Positions 35,786 to 46,800 of a stretch of DNA of 64,000 bases are shown in pieces (positions within the stretch are counted from its first letter, which is position 1; the number at the start of each line of letters is the position of its first letter). The translations under genes were made by a program, and so were the position numbers. The stretch comes from Aspidapion aeneum (taxonomy: Eukaryota > Arthropoda > Insecta > Coleoptera > Brentidae). A model generated the notes under the pieces. That model did no database searches. It was not told the origin of the DNA and was given only the letters and a program-made list of their open reading frames with translations. Where the stretch lies: positions 57,019,471 through 57,083,470 of the forward strand of contig OY755046.1 in NCBI GenBank assembly GCA_963576565.1, in the 5' to 3' direction.

Positions 35786-36404
35786 GGTTACTACTAAGAA
35801 CTGTTAAGGTTTTGTTATAATCTCGAATTAAGGTTTTTGATAACGAGATTTGTAAATTCATTTCTTGAACAATGGTTTTTTGATTTTTCTGTAAGTGAGA
35901 TATTGCTTGTTCGTAACGTTCACCATCTTCGGAGTCGAGGGTTCCAAAAAGCCATTTATTAATTTTTCCGACAACATTAATTAAACCTCGTTTATTCCTG
36001 ATAACAGGGTGCAAATTTAAAATTTTATTTTGAGTGGTTTGTATTAAATATTCCGTTCTCAAAAGTGAACTTTCGGAAAGACTGTTTAAAGATATCGGAT
36101 TTGTATTATTGTCTTTTAAAAAGTTTTGTTTAATCATTGAGAAATATTTTTTTATTTTTGAAAATTGATCGATTATTGATTGAAGATCAATATAATGCAA
36201 AAAAGTATGTTTCGTATAAATTTGTTTTGAGCTACCTAGTTGGATAGGAAGAAGGGGGTTATTTAAGGTCGTAATTTGCACGTCATCATTGCTGCTGACT
36301 ACTATTAGTGACGTCATTATGACTGCTACTATGAGGGCGTTCCTCGGGAGTGTCATTTTGAACCTGTAAAGAAGATTTCTTTTTAGTTTTTGGTTTTCGC
36401 GCAC
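35769..36404 (-). pseudogene. env: Errantivirus Env, C-terminally truncated
   Basis: The 211-codon frame has an N-terminal hydrophobic signal-like segment after the second Met, and a furin-type RNKR site followed by G and an LFGTLD block: the cleavage site and fusion-peptide region shared with baculovirus F-like envelope proteins. Env of this family is normally over 400 residues with a C-terminal membrane span. Here the frame runs into the LTR stub and stops after NKNF, so the distal half and anchor are gone. It would normally be translated from a spliced RNA, so the first Met may not be the true start. Confidence 0.88.
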
Positions 36405-39400
36405 TCGATTTATGATAAGTGCCTTTTGTGGTGAAAATCTTTTTAGGAGTTTGTCTCTTTACTGCGGTTTTTGTAAATTTGGGGGCATCTTTTGATCTCG
36501 ATTTCGTTTGTATGTAGGCGTCAGAATGATTTAAGAAATCTGGGGGGTCCGATCGTTTTTCGTTTACCTTGTTTATATTTTTCTCTTTAACTTGCTGGTT
36601 TGTTTCTTTTATTTTTTCGTATAACTTTTGAGTTGTTTCTTTGTGTTTTTGGACATAGTCTGAAACAATGGCTGCGTCCGATATGCTAAAGGGGTCGATA
36701 TTACTTATGTGCCCTTTTACCACTTCAAAGGGGGTAAATTTATGTACAGAGTGAATCGAATTATTATAACCAAGGCATGCGCGTTGCATGAGTTGCTCTG
36801 CGCTTGATTTTGGATTATCTTCCTTTAAACATCTAAATGCTTCAATAATGGAAGAATGGAATCTTTCCACGGGGCTATTTGAGTTCGAATTTTTGGCGGT
36901 TCCTATGTGAAGTTGGATTTTGTGTAATTTGCAAAAATCTTGAACGTCCTTATTTTTAAATTCAGTTCCTGGGTCAACGGTTATTTTTAAAGGTAAGCCG
37001 TGGTGGCTTGAGAAGGTCAGTAATGCATCTGTGACTGATGTACCGGTCAAGGTCTTTAAAAGGTACGCCTGGCCGTATCGAGAAAATGTGTCGTACAACG
37101 TTAAAAATATTTCTTTTGATATGCGAAATGAGTCAACATGTACATGATCAAAAGGTTTTGAACTCGTGGGCGTCAAGTTAAATTTAATCACTGGAGGATC
37201 CCTATCGTATTTATTCCTTTGGCATGTTTCACAGTTGTTGACATATTCAGTAATGTCTTCGATCATTTTAGGCCAATAAAAATTTGAAGATATTGAAGTT
37301 TTCATTTCGTTAATGCCTCTATGACATGTTTTTGTGGTATGATACAGGGTGAGTTTTTCTTTTTGTTCTTCTCTTATCTCTACGTCTACTAATAATTTTG
37401 GGCAATGTATTATTTTGTAAGATGCATTTTTAAAGATATTTTGGACAGTTGTTGTAAATAATGGGGCCAAAATTGAGGTTCTAAAGAAAATACCGTATCG
37501 TTGTTTTGGTTCTAAAAATTCTTTTATAAATTTAATTATGTCTTGCTGTGCATCATTGGCAGTTAGTGTGACGTACTATCTCGTATTTTCAAAGACTTTG
37601 TCAAATTTACATTGCATCTTATCTGTATCGCTAATAGTAATTATTATTTGATTTTTATATTGATTTAGAGGTCTTTCCGATATTGGTATTGCCAATATTG
37701 GTTCTTCAGCTGATGAGTGAACAGTTTCTCCATCTGAATTTTCATCCTGGGATTGATTATTTGATTGATTTGATTGATTTTTTTGATATTCTCTTTGATT
37801 GATTTGATATTGATTGATTATTGTCATTATTATTGGTACTGGGTGATTCTTTTGGTTGGTTTTCAGGTTCTAGCGGTGTTACAAAGCTTTCTGGTCTGTC
37901 TAAAAATTCTTGTATGACATCATCGGAATCTCCCGCATTATTTTGTACTGAAGCCGTTTCCAAGGCATTGAGGTCTACTGGGTTTCTAGACAATGCGTCG
38001 GCTGCGTTATTGGATTTACCTTTTATATATTTTATTGAGAAGGTATATTCGTCTAATTTTAATCTCCAGCGTACGAGTCTCGAATTTGGTTCTTTTAAGT
38101 TCATAAGCCAAGTAAGTGGTTGATGGTCGGTATACACGGTGAATTCTCTACCAAATAAGTATGGTCGAAAATATTTACATCCCCATACTATTGCTAAACA
38201 TTCTTTTTCGATCGTTGCAAAATTAATCTCTGCAGGGTTTAATGTTCTTGATGCATAACAAATTGTGTGTCCATTTTGTGACAAAATGGCCGAAATCGCA
38301 TAATTCGAGGCATCGGTCGTCATTTCAAACGGTTTAGTAAAATCGGGATATGCAAGTACTGGTTCTGAACATAAAATAGTTTTGCAAATATTAAAGCAGT
38401 CTACAAATTCTTTTGTGTGTTCCACTTTATTATTTTTCTTTAAGCAATTAGTCATTGGTTTTGTGATTTTCGCGAAATTTTTAATAAATTTTCGATAATA
38501 GCCTAATAAACCTAGGAATGATTTGATTTGTTTTTAGGTTTTTGGTATTGGAAATTTTGCTATTGCCTCTAATTTCTTTTTATTTGGTTTAATTCCTTCT
38601 GTTGTTACAACGTGACCTAAAAATTCGCATTCTTTCTGTAAAAATTCTGATTTATCCAACTGAATTTTTAAGTTTGCGTCTCGGAATTTTTGAAAAATTA
38701 ATTTTAGGTTATTTATATGTTCGGTGAGGCTTGTACTGAAGCAAATACAGTCATCCATGTAAATCATGCAAATTTTGTTCTGGAGGTCTTTGAGGACTTC
38801 ATCCATGGCTCGTTGGAAAGTAGAGGGTGCATTTTTAAGTCCGAAAGGCATTCTCAAATACTCGTAATGGCCATTTTCTACGTTAAAGGCTGTCTTCTGA
38901 ATAGAGTTTGATTGCATTTCTATTTGATGAAAACCACTAGCGAGGTCTAAAGTGGTGAAATATTGGGCTCTACCTAATTTATCGAGTATATCTGATATAT
39001 TGGGAATTGGATATCGATCTGTAATTGTTTTCTCATTGATTTTGCGGTAGTCTACTACAATTCTCCATTTTTGTCTTCCAGAGGCGTCCATTTTCTTTGG
39101 AACAATCCATATTGGAGATGACCAAGGACTGCATGATGGTCTAATAATATTTTTGTCAAGCATTTCTTGAATTTGTCGTCTGACCTCTTCTTTGTGTATG
39201 TATGGGTAGCGATATGACTTTGTATGTACCGGTATTTCATCGTTGGTTTTTATTTCATATTTTACAGCGGAGGTGAAAGATAGTTTTTCTCCTTCTTTAT
39301 AAAAGATGTCCGAAAATTCTCGACATAATTTGGTAATTTCTCTTTTTTCTTCTATATTCATGTGATCTGTTCTAATCAAGTGATCTATTTCCTTTTTTAT

Positions 39401-40107
39401 TGATTGGTTTGATATTGGCATTGGTTTTTCTGATTGACTATAATTTTTAATGACCGATTCAAATGTAAACATTTCAAAATAATTTTCTTCGAAGGGTTGA
39501 ACTCTTAGGGGTTGTTCGAAAGTAAGGGATAAATTTCGATCAGTGGGGTTTTGAATCTCTACGCATGCCCATCCATCTTTGGCATTTGTTATTATTGGCG
39601 GTATTAAAAAATTACCAATTTTATTTCCATTCGTTAATATTTCGCCCTCGTCTATAGAAACGGGTATTAATTTTAAAGCCTTTTCCTTGGGTCCTAATGC
39701 TACTGTTGAGCTTGTGTCAAAATTTTGTCGATATATGAATGGTATTTTTACATTCGATCCAATCAATTGTTGGTTAATGATGTCCAGGTTGATTTCAAGT
39801 TGTCTAAGGTCGTTTATACCTATTACACCGTCGAAAAAATCGTGGAAGTCGAATAAAACGAACTTAATATATGTGTTACAATTAAATTCTGCGAACGCAG
39901 GGATTTCTGCTTCAAACTGTGTTTCGGTGCAACCTGTTGCCGTTTTAATTTTATTTTGTTTTCTAAAAATACAATTTGGAAAAAATTCTTCAGCGATTGA
40001 TGGTCGAAGAACCGAACGACAACTTCCTGTATCGATTAATAATTTACATTTTGGATGTTTAATTTCGATATAAGGAAGTGCGCTGTTGCCAGAGCTATTT
40101 ATTTCTA
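36286..40107 (-). pseudogene. pol: Errantivirus Pol (protease, RT, RNase H, integrase), disrupted
   Basis: Read in the -1 frame relative to gag. Protease has LIDTGS (about 40025-40045). RT has YMDD (38750-38761). RNase H follows with TDAS, the ECLA segment, YTDHQ and NAADALSR (about 38350-37990). Integrase has an HHCC zinc region (about 37340-37220, ending CETCQ) and DDE residues in HVDSF, VDPGTEF and PVERFHS (about 37130, 36975, 36865). In-frame stops lie at 38534-38536 and 37576-37578, and a frame change falls in a TGATT-rich tract at about 37757-37827. Breaks are few, so the insertion is not very old. The end overlaps env by 119 nt in another frame. Confidence 0.92.
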
Positions 40108-41634
40108 CTAGGTTTGATTTTGTTTGGAGCTGACCTCTTGAAAATTTTCGGTTTTATTTTTAGTTTCCGAGATATTTAAATTTTGAGTTGAAGTTCCGGG
40201 ATTTTGCATTTCATTTCCTTGGTTTTGGTAATAAACATTAGTTTCATATGACTGATCGGTGTATGGGTTATAATCATCGCTATGGTACTGGTTATAATCA
40301 TGGCTATCGTACTGATTATAATCATAGTCATTGTATTGGTTATAATCATGGCTATAATTATTTTGAGAAGATACATCATTCATGTGTAATTCTTCGAAAT
40401 GAAATGGAGGTGGTTTAGGATAACGTTGCCAGTGTTGTGGTAGTTGACTTTGTTGGCTATGTACGCGTCTAAATGTATTATTAGATGTCACGGACATTGG
40501 GGTAGGTTTTGGTAATTGATCTTGTGGTGTATTTTTTGGTTTAAATACGTCTGGTTTGGGACCGAAAACTTGTTCACCTGTGAAAAACTTTTTTGGTGGC
40601 ATTGGTCGTGGTTGAATATTTATTGGACCAGTAGGAAACCTATTTTGGTTAGCAAAATTTTGATTAGAGAAATTTTGATTTTGAGGTCGCTGCTGAAAGA
40701 AGTTTGAGTTTTGACCAAAATAATTTTGAGGTTGTCTTTGGAAATTATTAAACGGTTGTCTTTGTTGAAAAATACCTGGGTTTTGAAAATTATTAAACGG
40801 TTGATTTGATGAGCTAAAAATGTTTCTATTAGGTACTTGTTTTGAACTTGAAGAGAAATTGTGATTATTTTGAGAACCGTATAATTTTTCGAAATTTTCG
40901 AATTCGTTGACTTTAGTCATGGCTTCTTCTAACGAATCGGGTTTATTGAAAAACATATTGTCACGGATTTTACCTGTGCAATTTGCGATAAAAGTATTTA
41001 ATGCAGTTTTTTCATATTCATTTTTCAAAATAGCAAATGTTTCGAGGGGTAGATTTTCTTGTCGAACCATTTGATTGATTGCGTTTGTAAGGTGCTTAAG
41101 CCGTGTACCAAAAGAAAAAAGATCTTCGTTTTTAAAAGGTTTGGTGCGAGCTAAATCTTGAATTAAGCATTCTCTATCTCTTCGATCAGAAAAACATTGT
41201 TTTAGAGCTTCCTTTAATTCGAAATAATTTTGTATATCACTTCTATTGCCTACCAATTTTTCGGCATTACCTGTCAATTTACTTTGGATGTGATCAAAAA
41301 TTAATGCATTAAGTGTCTCATTTCGTGCAACTGAATAGTCTTGTACTAACCTATCGCATTTGTTTAAGAAAATATTAAGAGTTTCATAACTACCATCATA
41401 AGGTCTTAAAGTATTTAACCTTGCCCTTAATAAATCCCATTCTATACGTGGTGGTTGAGGTAGTGGCATAACATTACCTTCTTGATTTGCCATTTTTGAC
41501 GGTCTTATAACGTTTGCAAAATTTTGAAACCGATATTCAAAATGTTTTGGTTGTTTTTTCTCTGTTTTTGATTTAAACTGATTCGAAAATAAACTACTTA
41601 AAGAATCCGAATCAGAATCACTGTCTGAGCTCAT
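40108..41634 (-). CDS. gag: Errantivirus Gag, 508 residues, intact
   Basis: Structural protein that packages the RNA genome. The N-terminus is serine/aspartate-rich (DSDSDSDSLSSL), followed by a capsid-like helical region (about residues 60-260, with LRPYDGSYETLNIFLNKC). The C-terminal half is rich in Asn, Gln, Phe and Pro (about 265-350), then a Tyr/Asp/Asn repeat region (DYNQY units, about 430-475). There is no CCHC zinc knuckle, as in other errantiviruses. The frame is open from the ATG at 41634 to the stop at 40108. Pol continues in the -1 frame across the Gag stop. It is the best preserved ORF of the provirus. Confidence 0.92.
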   Translation of the reverse strand: MSSDSDSDSDSLSSLFSNQFKSKTEKKQPKHFEYRFQNFANVIRPSKMANQEGNVMPLPQPPRIEWDLLRARLNTLRPYDGSYETLNIFLNKCDRLVQDYSVARNETLNALIFDHIQSKLTGNAEKLVGNRSDIQNYFELKEALKQCFSDRRDRECLIQDLARTKPFKNEDLFSFGTRLKHLTNAINQMVRQENLPLETFAILKNEYEKTALNTFIANCTGKIRDNMFFNKPDSLEEAMTKVNEFENFEKLYGSQNNHNFSSSSKQVPNRNIFSSSNQPFNNFQNPGIFQQRQPFNNFQRQPQNYFGQNSNFFQQRPQNQNFSNQNFANQNRFPTGPINIQPRPMPPKKFFTGEQVFGPKPDVFKPKNTPQDQLPKPTPMSVTSNNTFRRVHSQQSQLPQHWQRYPKPPPFHFEELHMNDVSSQNNYSHDYNQYNDYDYNQYDSHDYNQYHSDDYNPYTDQSYETNVYYQNQGNEMQNPGTSTQNLNISETKNKTENFQEVSSKQNQT

Positions 41635-41769
41635 AAAAATTACAAAAAAAAATAAATTTTTAAATGTTTTTTAATACTAATTTCTTTTTTCAAAATTCTA
41701 AAATTCAGTTTTCGATTTTTGCTGAATTTTATTTATTTTTGTTTTTCCTATTCTATTATTAACCTAGTT

Positions 41770-41962
41770 GATCGCAATTGATCTTGCCCTAAATCTATTG
41801 ATCCCAATTGATCTTGCCTAAATATAGTGATCCCAATTGATCTTGCCTAAAATTAGTGATCCCAATTGATCTTGCCTAAACTAATGATCCCAATTGATCT
41901 TGCCTAGACTAATGATCCCAATTGATCTTGCCTAAAATTAATTGATTGCAATTAATCACGCC
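41770..41962 (-). repeat. Seven-copy 28-30 bp array in the errantivirus leader, possible insulator or enhancer
   Basis: GATCCCAATTGATCTTGCC (plus-strand reading) starts at 41770 (variant), 41800, 41829, 41858, 41886, 41914 and 41944 (variant). Spacers are AT-rich and 9-11 bp. Each unit has a GATC..CAATTGATC near-palindrome. It lies between primer site and gag, the position of the Su(Hw) insulator in gypsy, but the unit is not the Su(Hw) motif. Confidence 0.9.
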
Positions 41963-42201
41963 CTAAAATTATCTCTGCCGAAATCTTACACGATCTAGGA
42001 AGAGGCGAAAAGGAAAATTTGGCACTTACGATTTTTGTGGTCTTCTTGCGTCGTGGTTGCTTTATCGCTGTGGCCCAAATTAATCCTTCCCCGATTCACC
42101 AACAGAGAACTGCGACTTGTCACTGTTAAAGTTCTTTTTGCGTTTTAAAGAGTTGAACCGATTAAAGTTTTTGTTTTTTAACCGATACTAAACGCATCCG
42201 C

Positions 42202-42213
42202 ACGACTGCGCCA
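42202..42213 (-). other. tRNA primer-binding site
   Basis: On the minus strand TGGCGCAGTCG follows the LTR and shares its terminal T. This matches the tRNA-Ser type primer site that I recall for 17.6 and 297. Confidence 0.75.
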
Positions 42214-42437
42214 GTTAAGTATTAACTTTAGAGTTAATTGTTTTTAAAAAAATTTATTTTGCGTAGTAACTTTAAAGTAACAATAGTACGATCTTAAGTC
42301 TACAGAAGCTTTGCTGGGAATGGTTTAATTTTCTCCTAACAATTCATATAATAGTAAAAAAGTGCAAAGTTAGCAAACACGTGTGGTTATAAAAATGCTT
42401 ATCTAATATAATAAAAATAAATTATGTGAATATAACT
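42213..42437 (-). repeat. Errantivirus 5' LTR (225 bp)
   Basis: On the minus strand it begins AGTTATATTCACATAATT and ends TTAATACTTAACT, the AGTTA...AACT style of gypsy-like LTRs. It contains TATATTAGATAAG-like AT-rich sequence. The inner end abuts the primer site. No match over the full length exists at the other end, where only the last 48 bp remain. Confidence 0.85.
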
Positions 42438-42896
42438 CGCTGGAGAGCTTGTTGTTAGTCTAACTTTATTAAGTTATACCATGTTGAAAAGGGAATTTTA
42501 TTGTCTACAATAAAGTATATTATACCTTTTTCTTTTAGAAGCTTAGTTTTTAAGAAAATTTGAAAAAACCTCAAACTTTCAGATTTTGGGGGGTCTGGGG
42601 GGGTTTTTTGTAGGTTTTTACAGCCATTAAAAAAAATTACATGTTATTATTTTTTAGTTATACAAATATATATTTTAAATGTACACCTGTGACAATTTGG
42701 GCTTTCCAGCGGCAATTTAAAATTCCGCCGCCATTTTGGCCGACATCTTGAATATCTCAGCCCCTGTCAATATTTCGAGTTGGCAACAGGGATATTCGGA
42801 TTCAGCGGGTTCAAAATAGGGGGAATTGCCCATTTGCCAAAAAGTAATATAAAATGCTCCTAGAAAGTGGATTTTCCCGAATCTTGCCTGAACTAT

Positions 42897-43252
42897 TAAG
42901 CCAAACTTTTGTATTAAATACTTCGGTAAACCTACTCGGACTCCCTTCTACTTTAAATTTAATAGAAACTAACGGGACTTAAGCCTATGTGGAAGAGAAA
43001 CTTACCGCCAGGACCGAAACTAAGTCTTATTCAAGTCTGTTGGGAAAATCGTATTAAAGGTACTTTGCGTGACGTGAAAGGGTCTAGCTGGCTATGTAAT
43101 GTGTTAACTTAACCTTCGTCAGAAACAACTTCTTATTTTTGACGGGCAGCATATGACCAATAATTTCTAAGAAACTACAGGGGCATCCTTTCAAGGTAAC
43201 AGAAGCTTTGTCTGATAGTTGTCGTGATTTTGGAAAAACTCTTGAACGCATC
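42897..43252. other. No recognised feature
   Basis: Flank of composite repeat B up to the R1-like LINE. No coding match. Confidence 0.4.
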
Positions 43253-44466
43253 CAAAATGGACTCTCTGTTAACCCAGGTAAAACAGAGATGATACTGTTC
43301 ACTAGAAAGAGAAAAATCGAAGGTTTTAGAGCACCCGTGATGTACGGAAGACCCCTAGCTTTAGTACCAAAGCTGAAGTACCTGGGTGTCATTCTTGATA
43401 GCGGACTCACCTGGACGCCACATGTTACCAATATGATCGTAAAGGTCCAGGCAACAATGTGGCAGCTACGACGGGTAGTCGGCAGGACCTGGGACTATCC
43501 CCCAGGACCCTCCACTGCATGTACACGGCAATACTGAGACCGAGGATCCAATACGGATCCATAGTCTGGTGGCCGGCAGTGGAGAAAACGACCACATCCC
43601 TAAAACTCAGAAGCCTACAGGGGCTGATGTGTAGAGGGATAACCGGAGCTATGAGAACTACCCCGATCCTGGCCCTAGAGACAACCTACCTACGTCTAAG
43701 GGACACGGGTCAGTGGAGAAGAAGAGAGGAAACAGCTGGTCATCTAGAGTATACGTGGAAAAACTAGAAGTTCAGAAGAGCTACTCGCTCGGTGAGCAGG
43801 CTACTGTTTTTCAAGCAGTCTACGCCCTAATAATGGCGGCAACCCTAGAAGAGGTTCGGAACAGCGAAGAGGAGCTTATATATATATGCTCTGACAGTCA
43901 AGCCACCCTGAAGGCGCTAAACGCACCCAAGATTGCTGACGGCTTGGTGGAAGAATGCGCAGAGGCGCTGGAGACCCTAACCGATGGCAAACTCCTGGGA
44001 AACAGGAACGGGCTGCAGACAGACCAGAGAATTCGTAGACCGTCCAAAAGCGACCAGAATTAGATGGATGCTGGGACGGACACGAAAAGACCTCGGACTG
44101 CTGATAGATACTCTAACCGCACATAACCGGTTGAGGAGGCACATGACACGTATAGGAGTCGAGAATGACCCTACCTGTCCAGCCTGTGGACAGGAAGAAG
44201 AGACATCAAGACAGCTCGTGGCAGAATGCGAGGCCTACGCAAGGATGAGACAACAGGCACTCGGAGCGCCAACTCTGAGCGAGGAAGAACTGCACATGCT
44301 CAAATTGGCAGACTTACTGGACTTTGTAAAGAGAACAGGAAGGCCCAATGAGTTACCCGACCATCAAAGGGAAGTGCAGAGAGTGGGTTAAGGGACAGAC
44401 TTGGGGCATGGCAAAAAGGGCTCTGGCCTACTTGTCAGACCTGCGGGTCAACCCCCCCACTACTAC
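43253..44466 (+). mobile_element. R1-like LINE fragment with RT end, RNase H and zinc knuckle
   Basis: The plus strand reads GLSVNPGKTEMILFTRKRK, LKYLGVILDSGLTW, a TAILRPRIQYGS segment, then RNase H parts (TVFQAVYALIMAA, CSDSQATLKALN), WMLGRTRKDLGLLIDTL and the zinc knuckle CPACGQEEETSRQLVAECEA, ending REVQRVG. Internal deletions near 43745 and 43990 remove the first RNase H Asp region and the VPGH segment. The tail is C-run plus (ACT)n. A 10-bp TSD, TGAACGCATC, fits at 43243-43252 and 44467-44476. Close relative of 13057-13553. Confidence 0.88.
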
Positions 44467-44499
44467 TGAACGCATCGCACCCTTGGAACGAAACTGACA

Positions 44500-44946
44500 C
44501 ATCCATATACGTAATATTCCAATACTCCCTGTTACCCTTTTACACAATGGCTGGCATTTGATGCAAACATTCAGAAATAAAGATACGAAAAATGCGCAGA
44601 CACCAAATTTACATGGATAGAGTTTTTGTCAACTCTGAGCCGATGATTTGACGTGACGAATACAAGAATAAAATAATATGTATGCATAAAAGTATAACCA
44701 ATCAGGACATTTAAGGACCGAAAAAAGGATAGACTTATACCCATTGACATTGCTATCTCAAATATGTTTGCATTATGCATCGTAAGGTACCGTAGGTATT
44801 GCCATAATACGTACGATATGGAAATAATATGCATATGTGTTTGAAAGCAACCAATCAGGTCATTTTTGCTTAAGGACCGCAAGGACTCATGTTTGCATCA
44901 TGAATAATTGGCAATTACTTTGGGTATTGGAATATTATGTATATGG
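44500..44946. mobile_element. MITE of about 450 bp with about 25-bp inverted ends
   Basis: TCCATATACGTAATATTCCA at 44502 returns inverted at about 44924-44945 with one mismatch. Inside, CAATCAGG(A/T)CATTT...AAGGACCG occurs twice directly (about 44699 and 44851). Confidence 0.7.
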
Positions 44947-45249
44947 ACACATCTGAAAAAATTTATGTTAGGTAAACAGGTTCTTTCAAGTTCTTATTAT
45001 AGAAATTTCATTTGAACATCAAATTTCGGCAAGCATTAACTACGTAAGATAATTGTTAATAAAGGGCGTCTAATTTTGTCGTTTTGTAACTAAACATAAA
45101 CATTTCTAAATTTCGTGTTGTCCCAGTTTCGTTCGGAGGATGCGTCATGGATTTTGCTTGAGAGCGGAACACAATTTTTTTATCCCTACATGGTAAATTT
45201 CGAGAGAAATATCTTACATCTAATACATAATATTGTCAAGTAGGTAAAA
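44947..45249. other. No recognised feature
   Basis: Short AT-rich spacer between two inverted-repeat elements. Confidence 0.4.
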
Positions 45250-46040
45250 TATTAAATCAAATTTTTCATAAAATAAAAATTGTTGCTAAATTATTTAAAA
45301 TTCACTTTTACCAAAATGCTGATGAGGCAGTACTACATAAAAGTCATTGAACGAACTTCGCTTCGATGTGTCAGCAATTATGGCGTTGGCAACGAGCCAT
45401 CGCGAATAAGTGCTGACGCAGGAAGAAAGTTGTATTGGGAAGTACTGGCTTATTAGCGGTATCAGTAGGGGTGTGAAAGTTGACAAGTAGAGCAGCGCCT
45501 AGAAAATGTGTCCTGTCCGGCGCCTCCACCATTATGTCGCACCCCGTTTTTGTGCTTTTTAGGGTGCGAGCCGTATTGATAGGGTTGTTGGAGAAGACGG
45601 GGATCGTCAGTCTCCAAACAACCTTACCAATATATATATTGTTAAAGGTAAAATATTAAAGCGTCAGAACTAAGTAAGAACATTGTGATGTTTGATACTG
45701 GTAATATTAAAAATTGACTCTGACTTATAATTAAAATATAAATTTACTTACAGTGTTAAAACCAGGCACAGGTCAGGACATATTTTCTGGGCGCTGCTCT
45801 ACTAGTCAACTTTCACACCCCTACTGATACCGCTAATGAGCCAGTACTTCCCAATACAACTTCCTGCGTCAGCACTTATTGTCGATGGCTCGCTGCCACC
45901 GCCATAATTGCTGACACATCGAAGCGAAGTTTGTTCAATGACTTTTGTGAAGTACTGCCACATCAGCATTTTGGTAAAAGTGAATTTTAAATAATTTATC
46001 AACAATTTTTATTTTATGGAAAATCTGATTTATTACATTA
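45250..46040. mobile_element. Inverted-repeat element, arms of about 260 bp
   Basis: Blocks ATTTAAAATTCACTTTTACC, GACACATCGAAGCGAAGTT, CCAATACAACTT and GTCAACTTTCACACCCCTAC occur in both arms in opposite orientation (45285-45510 and 45775-46000). The loop (about 45515-45770) has GTTGTTGGAGAAGACGGGGA-like sequence. No coding core. Confidence 0.85.
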
Positions 46041-46329
46041 TTTTAATTAGGGTCATGTTAGATGTCAATATTTTAATTAAGATTTTATTTTTTTGTATTT
46101 TCTGTGAGGGGCGCGCTGCCAATCCTGGCGGTAAGGGTAGTACTTCTTTAGTGGGATAAAATTTAACCCCAAATGTTAAATTGCCACGGAATATGATAAC
46201 CTACAATAATATAATTTTACCTTATTACCTAGAAACGCAGTGAAATGCTTTTCAAAACGTGGAACGCAGCAGGAAAATTGTAAGCGTATTGTGCGGGGTT
46301 AACTCAAAAAACAAGTGTGCTTTTTATTT

Positions 46330-46800
46330 ATTTTGGATTGACTGTTGCCATTCTAGTTTAGGACTCCCTCTTTTTCTGAGCCCTAATGGTTGCCATTCTA
46401 GGACCTGCTTTGGTAATCTTTCGTCCTTCATCCGTTGCACATGGCCATCATATCAGTTGTTTTTTAACGATGTCATCCGTTATCCTTCCCTCGATTGCAA
46501 TTCTTTTTTTTATGATCTCATTTCTTATATGATCTGTTCCAGATATTCTCATTGCTCTTCTTATTGCATTCATTTTGACACTTTTAATTTTTATTTTGTA
46601 TTTTTTCTGTCACGCGACAAGTCTCTATTCTATACAGCAGCGTGCTTTTCATCATTGTTTTATATATGTTAAATTTTACATTCTTTTTCATCCAATAACG
46701 TTTTTTGCATTTATTATTCTTTTTTCCAGTTCTTTACAGTCTGTTCCTGTCTTATTAAATGTGACACCCAAGTATACATTTTCATTGCATGCAAAAGATT
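46330..46800 (-). mobile_element. LINE remnant, same family as 1891-2815
   Basis: Minus-strand frames resemble KVLEWQPLGLRKRGSPKLEWQ, then the MRISGTDHIRNEI and VYLGVTFNKTGTDCK segments. Truncated at both ends. Confidence 0.75.

Larger units (their letters stand above)
35738..42437 (-). mobile_element. Ty3/gypsy errantivirus (insect endogenous retrovirus), nearly complete but inactive
   Basis: A 6.7-kb minus-strand provirus: LTR (42213-42437), tRNA primer site, leader with tandem array, gag, pol (protease, RT, RNase H, integrase), truncated env and a 48-bp stub of the second LTR. A 4-bp TSD, CGCT, flanks it (35734-35737, 42438-42441), and copy A shows the empty site near 13815. The presence of env and a Gag without a zinc knuckle places it with the errantiviruses; the primer site resembles that of 17.6/297. 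Nonsense codons and a frameshift in pol and the missing 3' part prevent autonomous activity. Confidence 0.93.
33166..42896. mobile_element. Composite modular repeat, copy B, with two nested insertions
   Basis: Collinear with copy A (11411-14277): both start GTCAGAGCATATTATTTTAA and end TTGCCTGAACTAT. Copy B is interrupted by a PLE fragment (33281-33799) and an errantivirus (35738-42437), and lacks the R1-like insertion of copy A. The middle (about 34740-35120) differs from copy A. Each copy provides the empty site for the other's insertions. Confidence 0.8.

Noticed and set aside
39579..40073. Plus-strand ORF of 164 codons
   Set aside because: It is the shadow of the errantivirus protease and RT region on the minus strand.
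41770..41962. Regularly spaced repeats resembling a CRISPR array
   Set aside because: Spacers are only 9-11 bp and AT-rich, the array lies in a retroviral leader, and the host is an animal.
45306..45370. CTGATGAG followed by GAAC as a further hammerhead
   Set aside because: There is no GAAA after a closing stem II and no stem III with a cleavage triplet.
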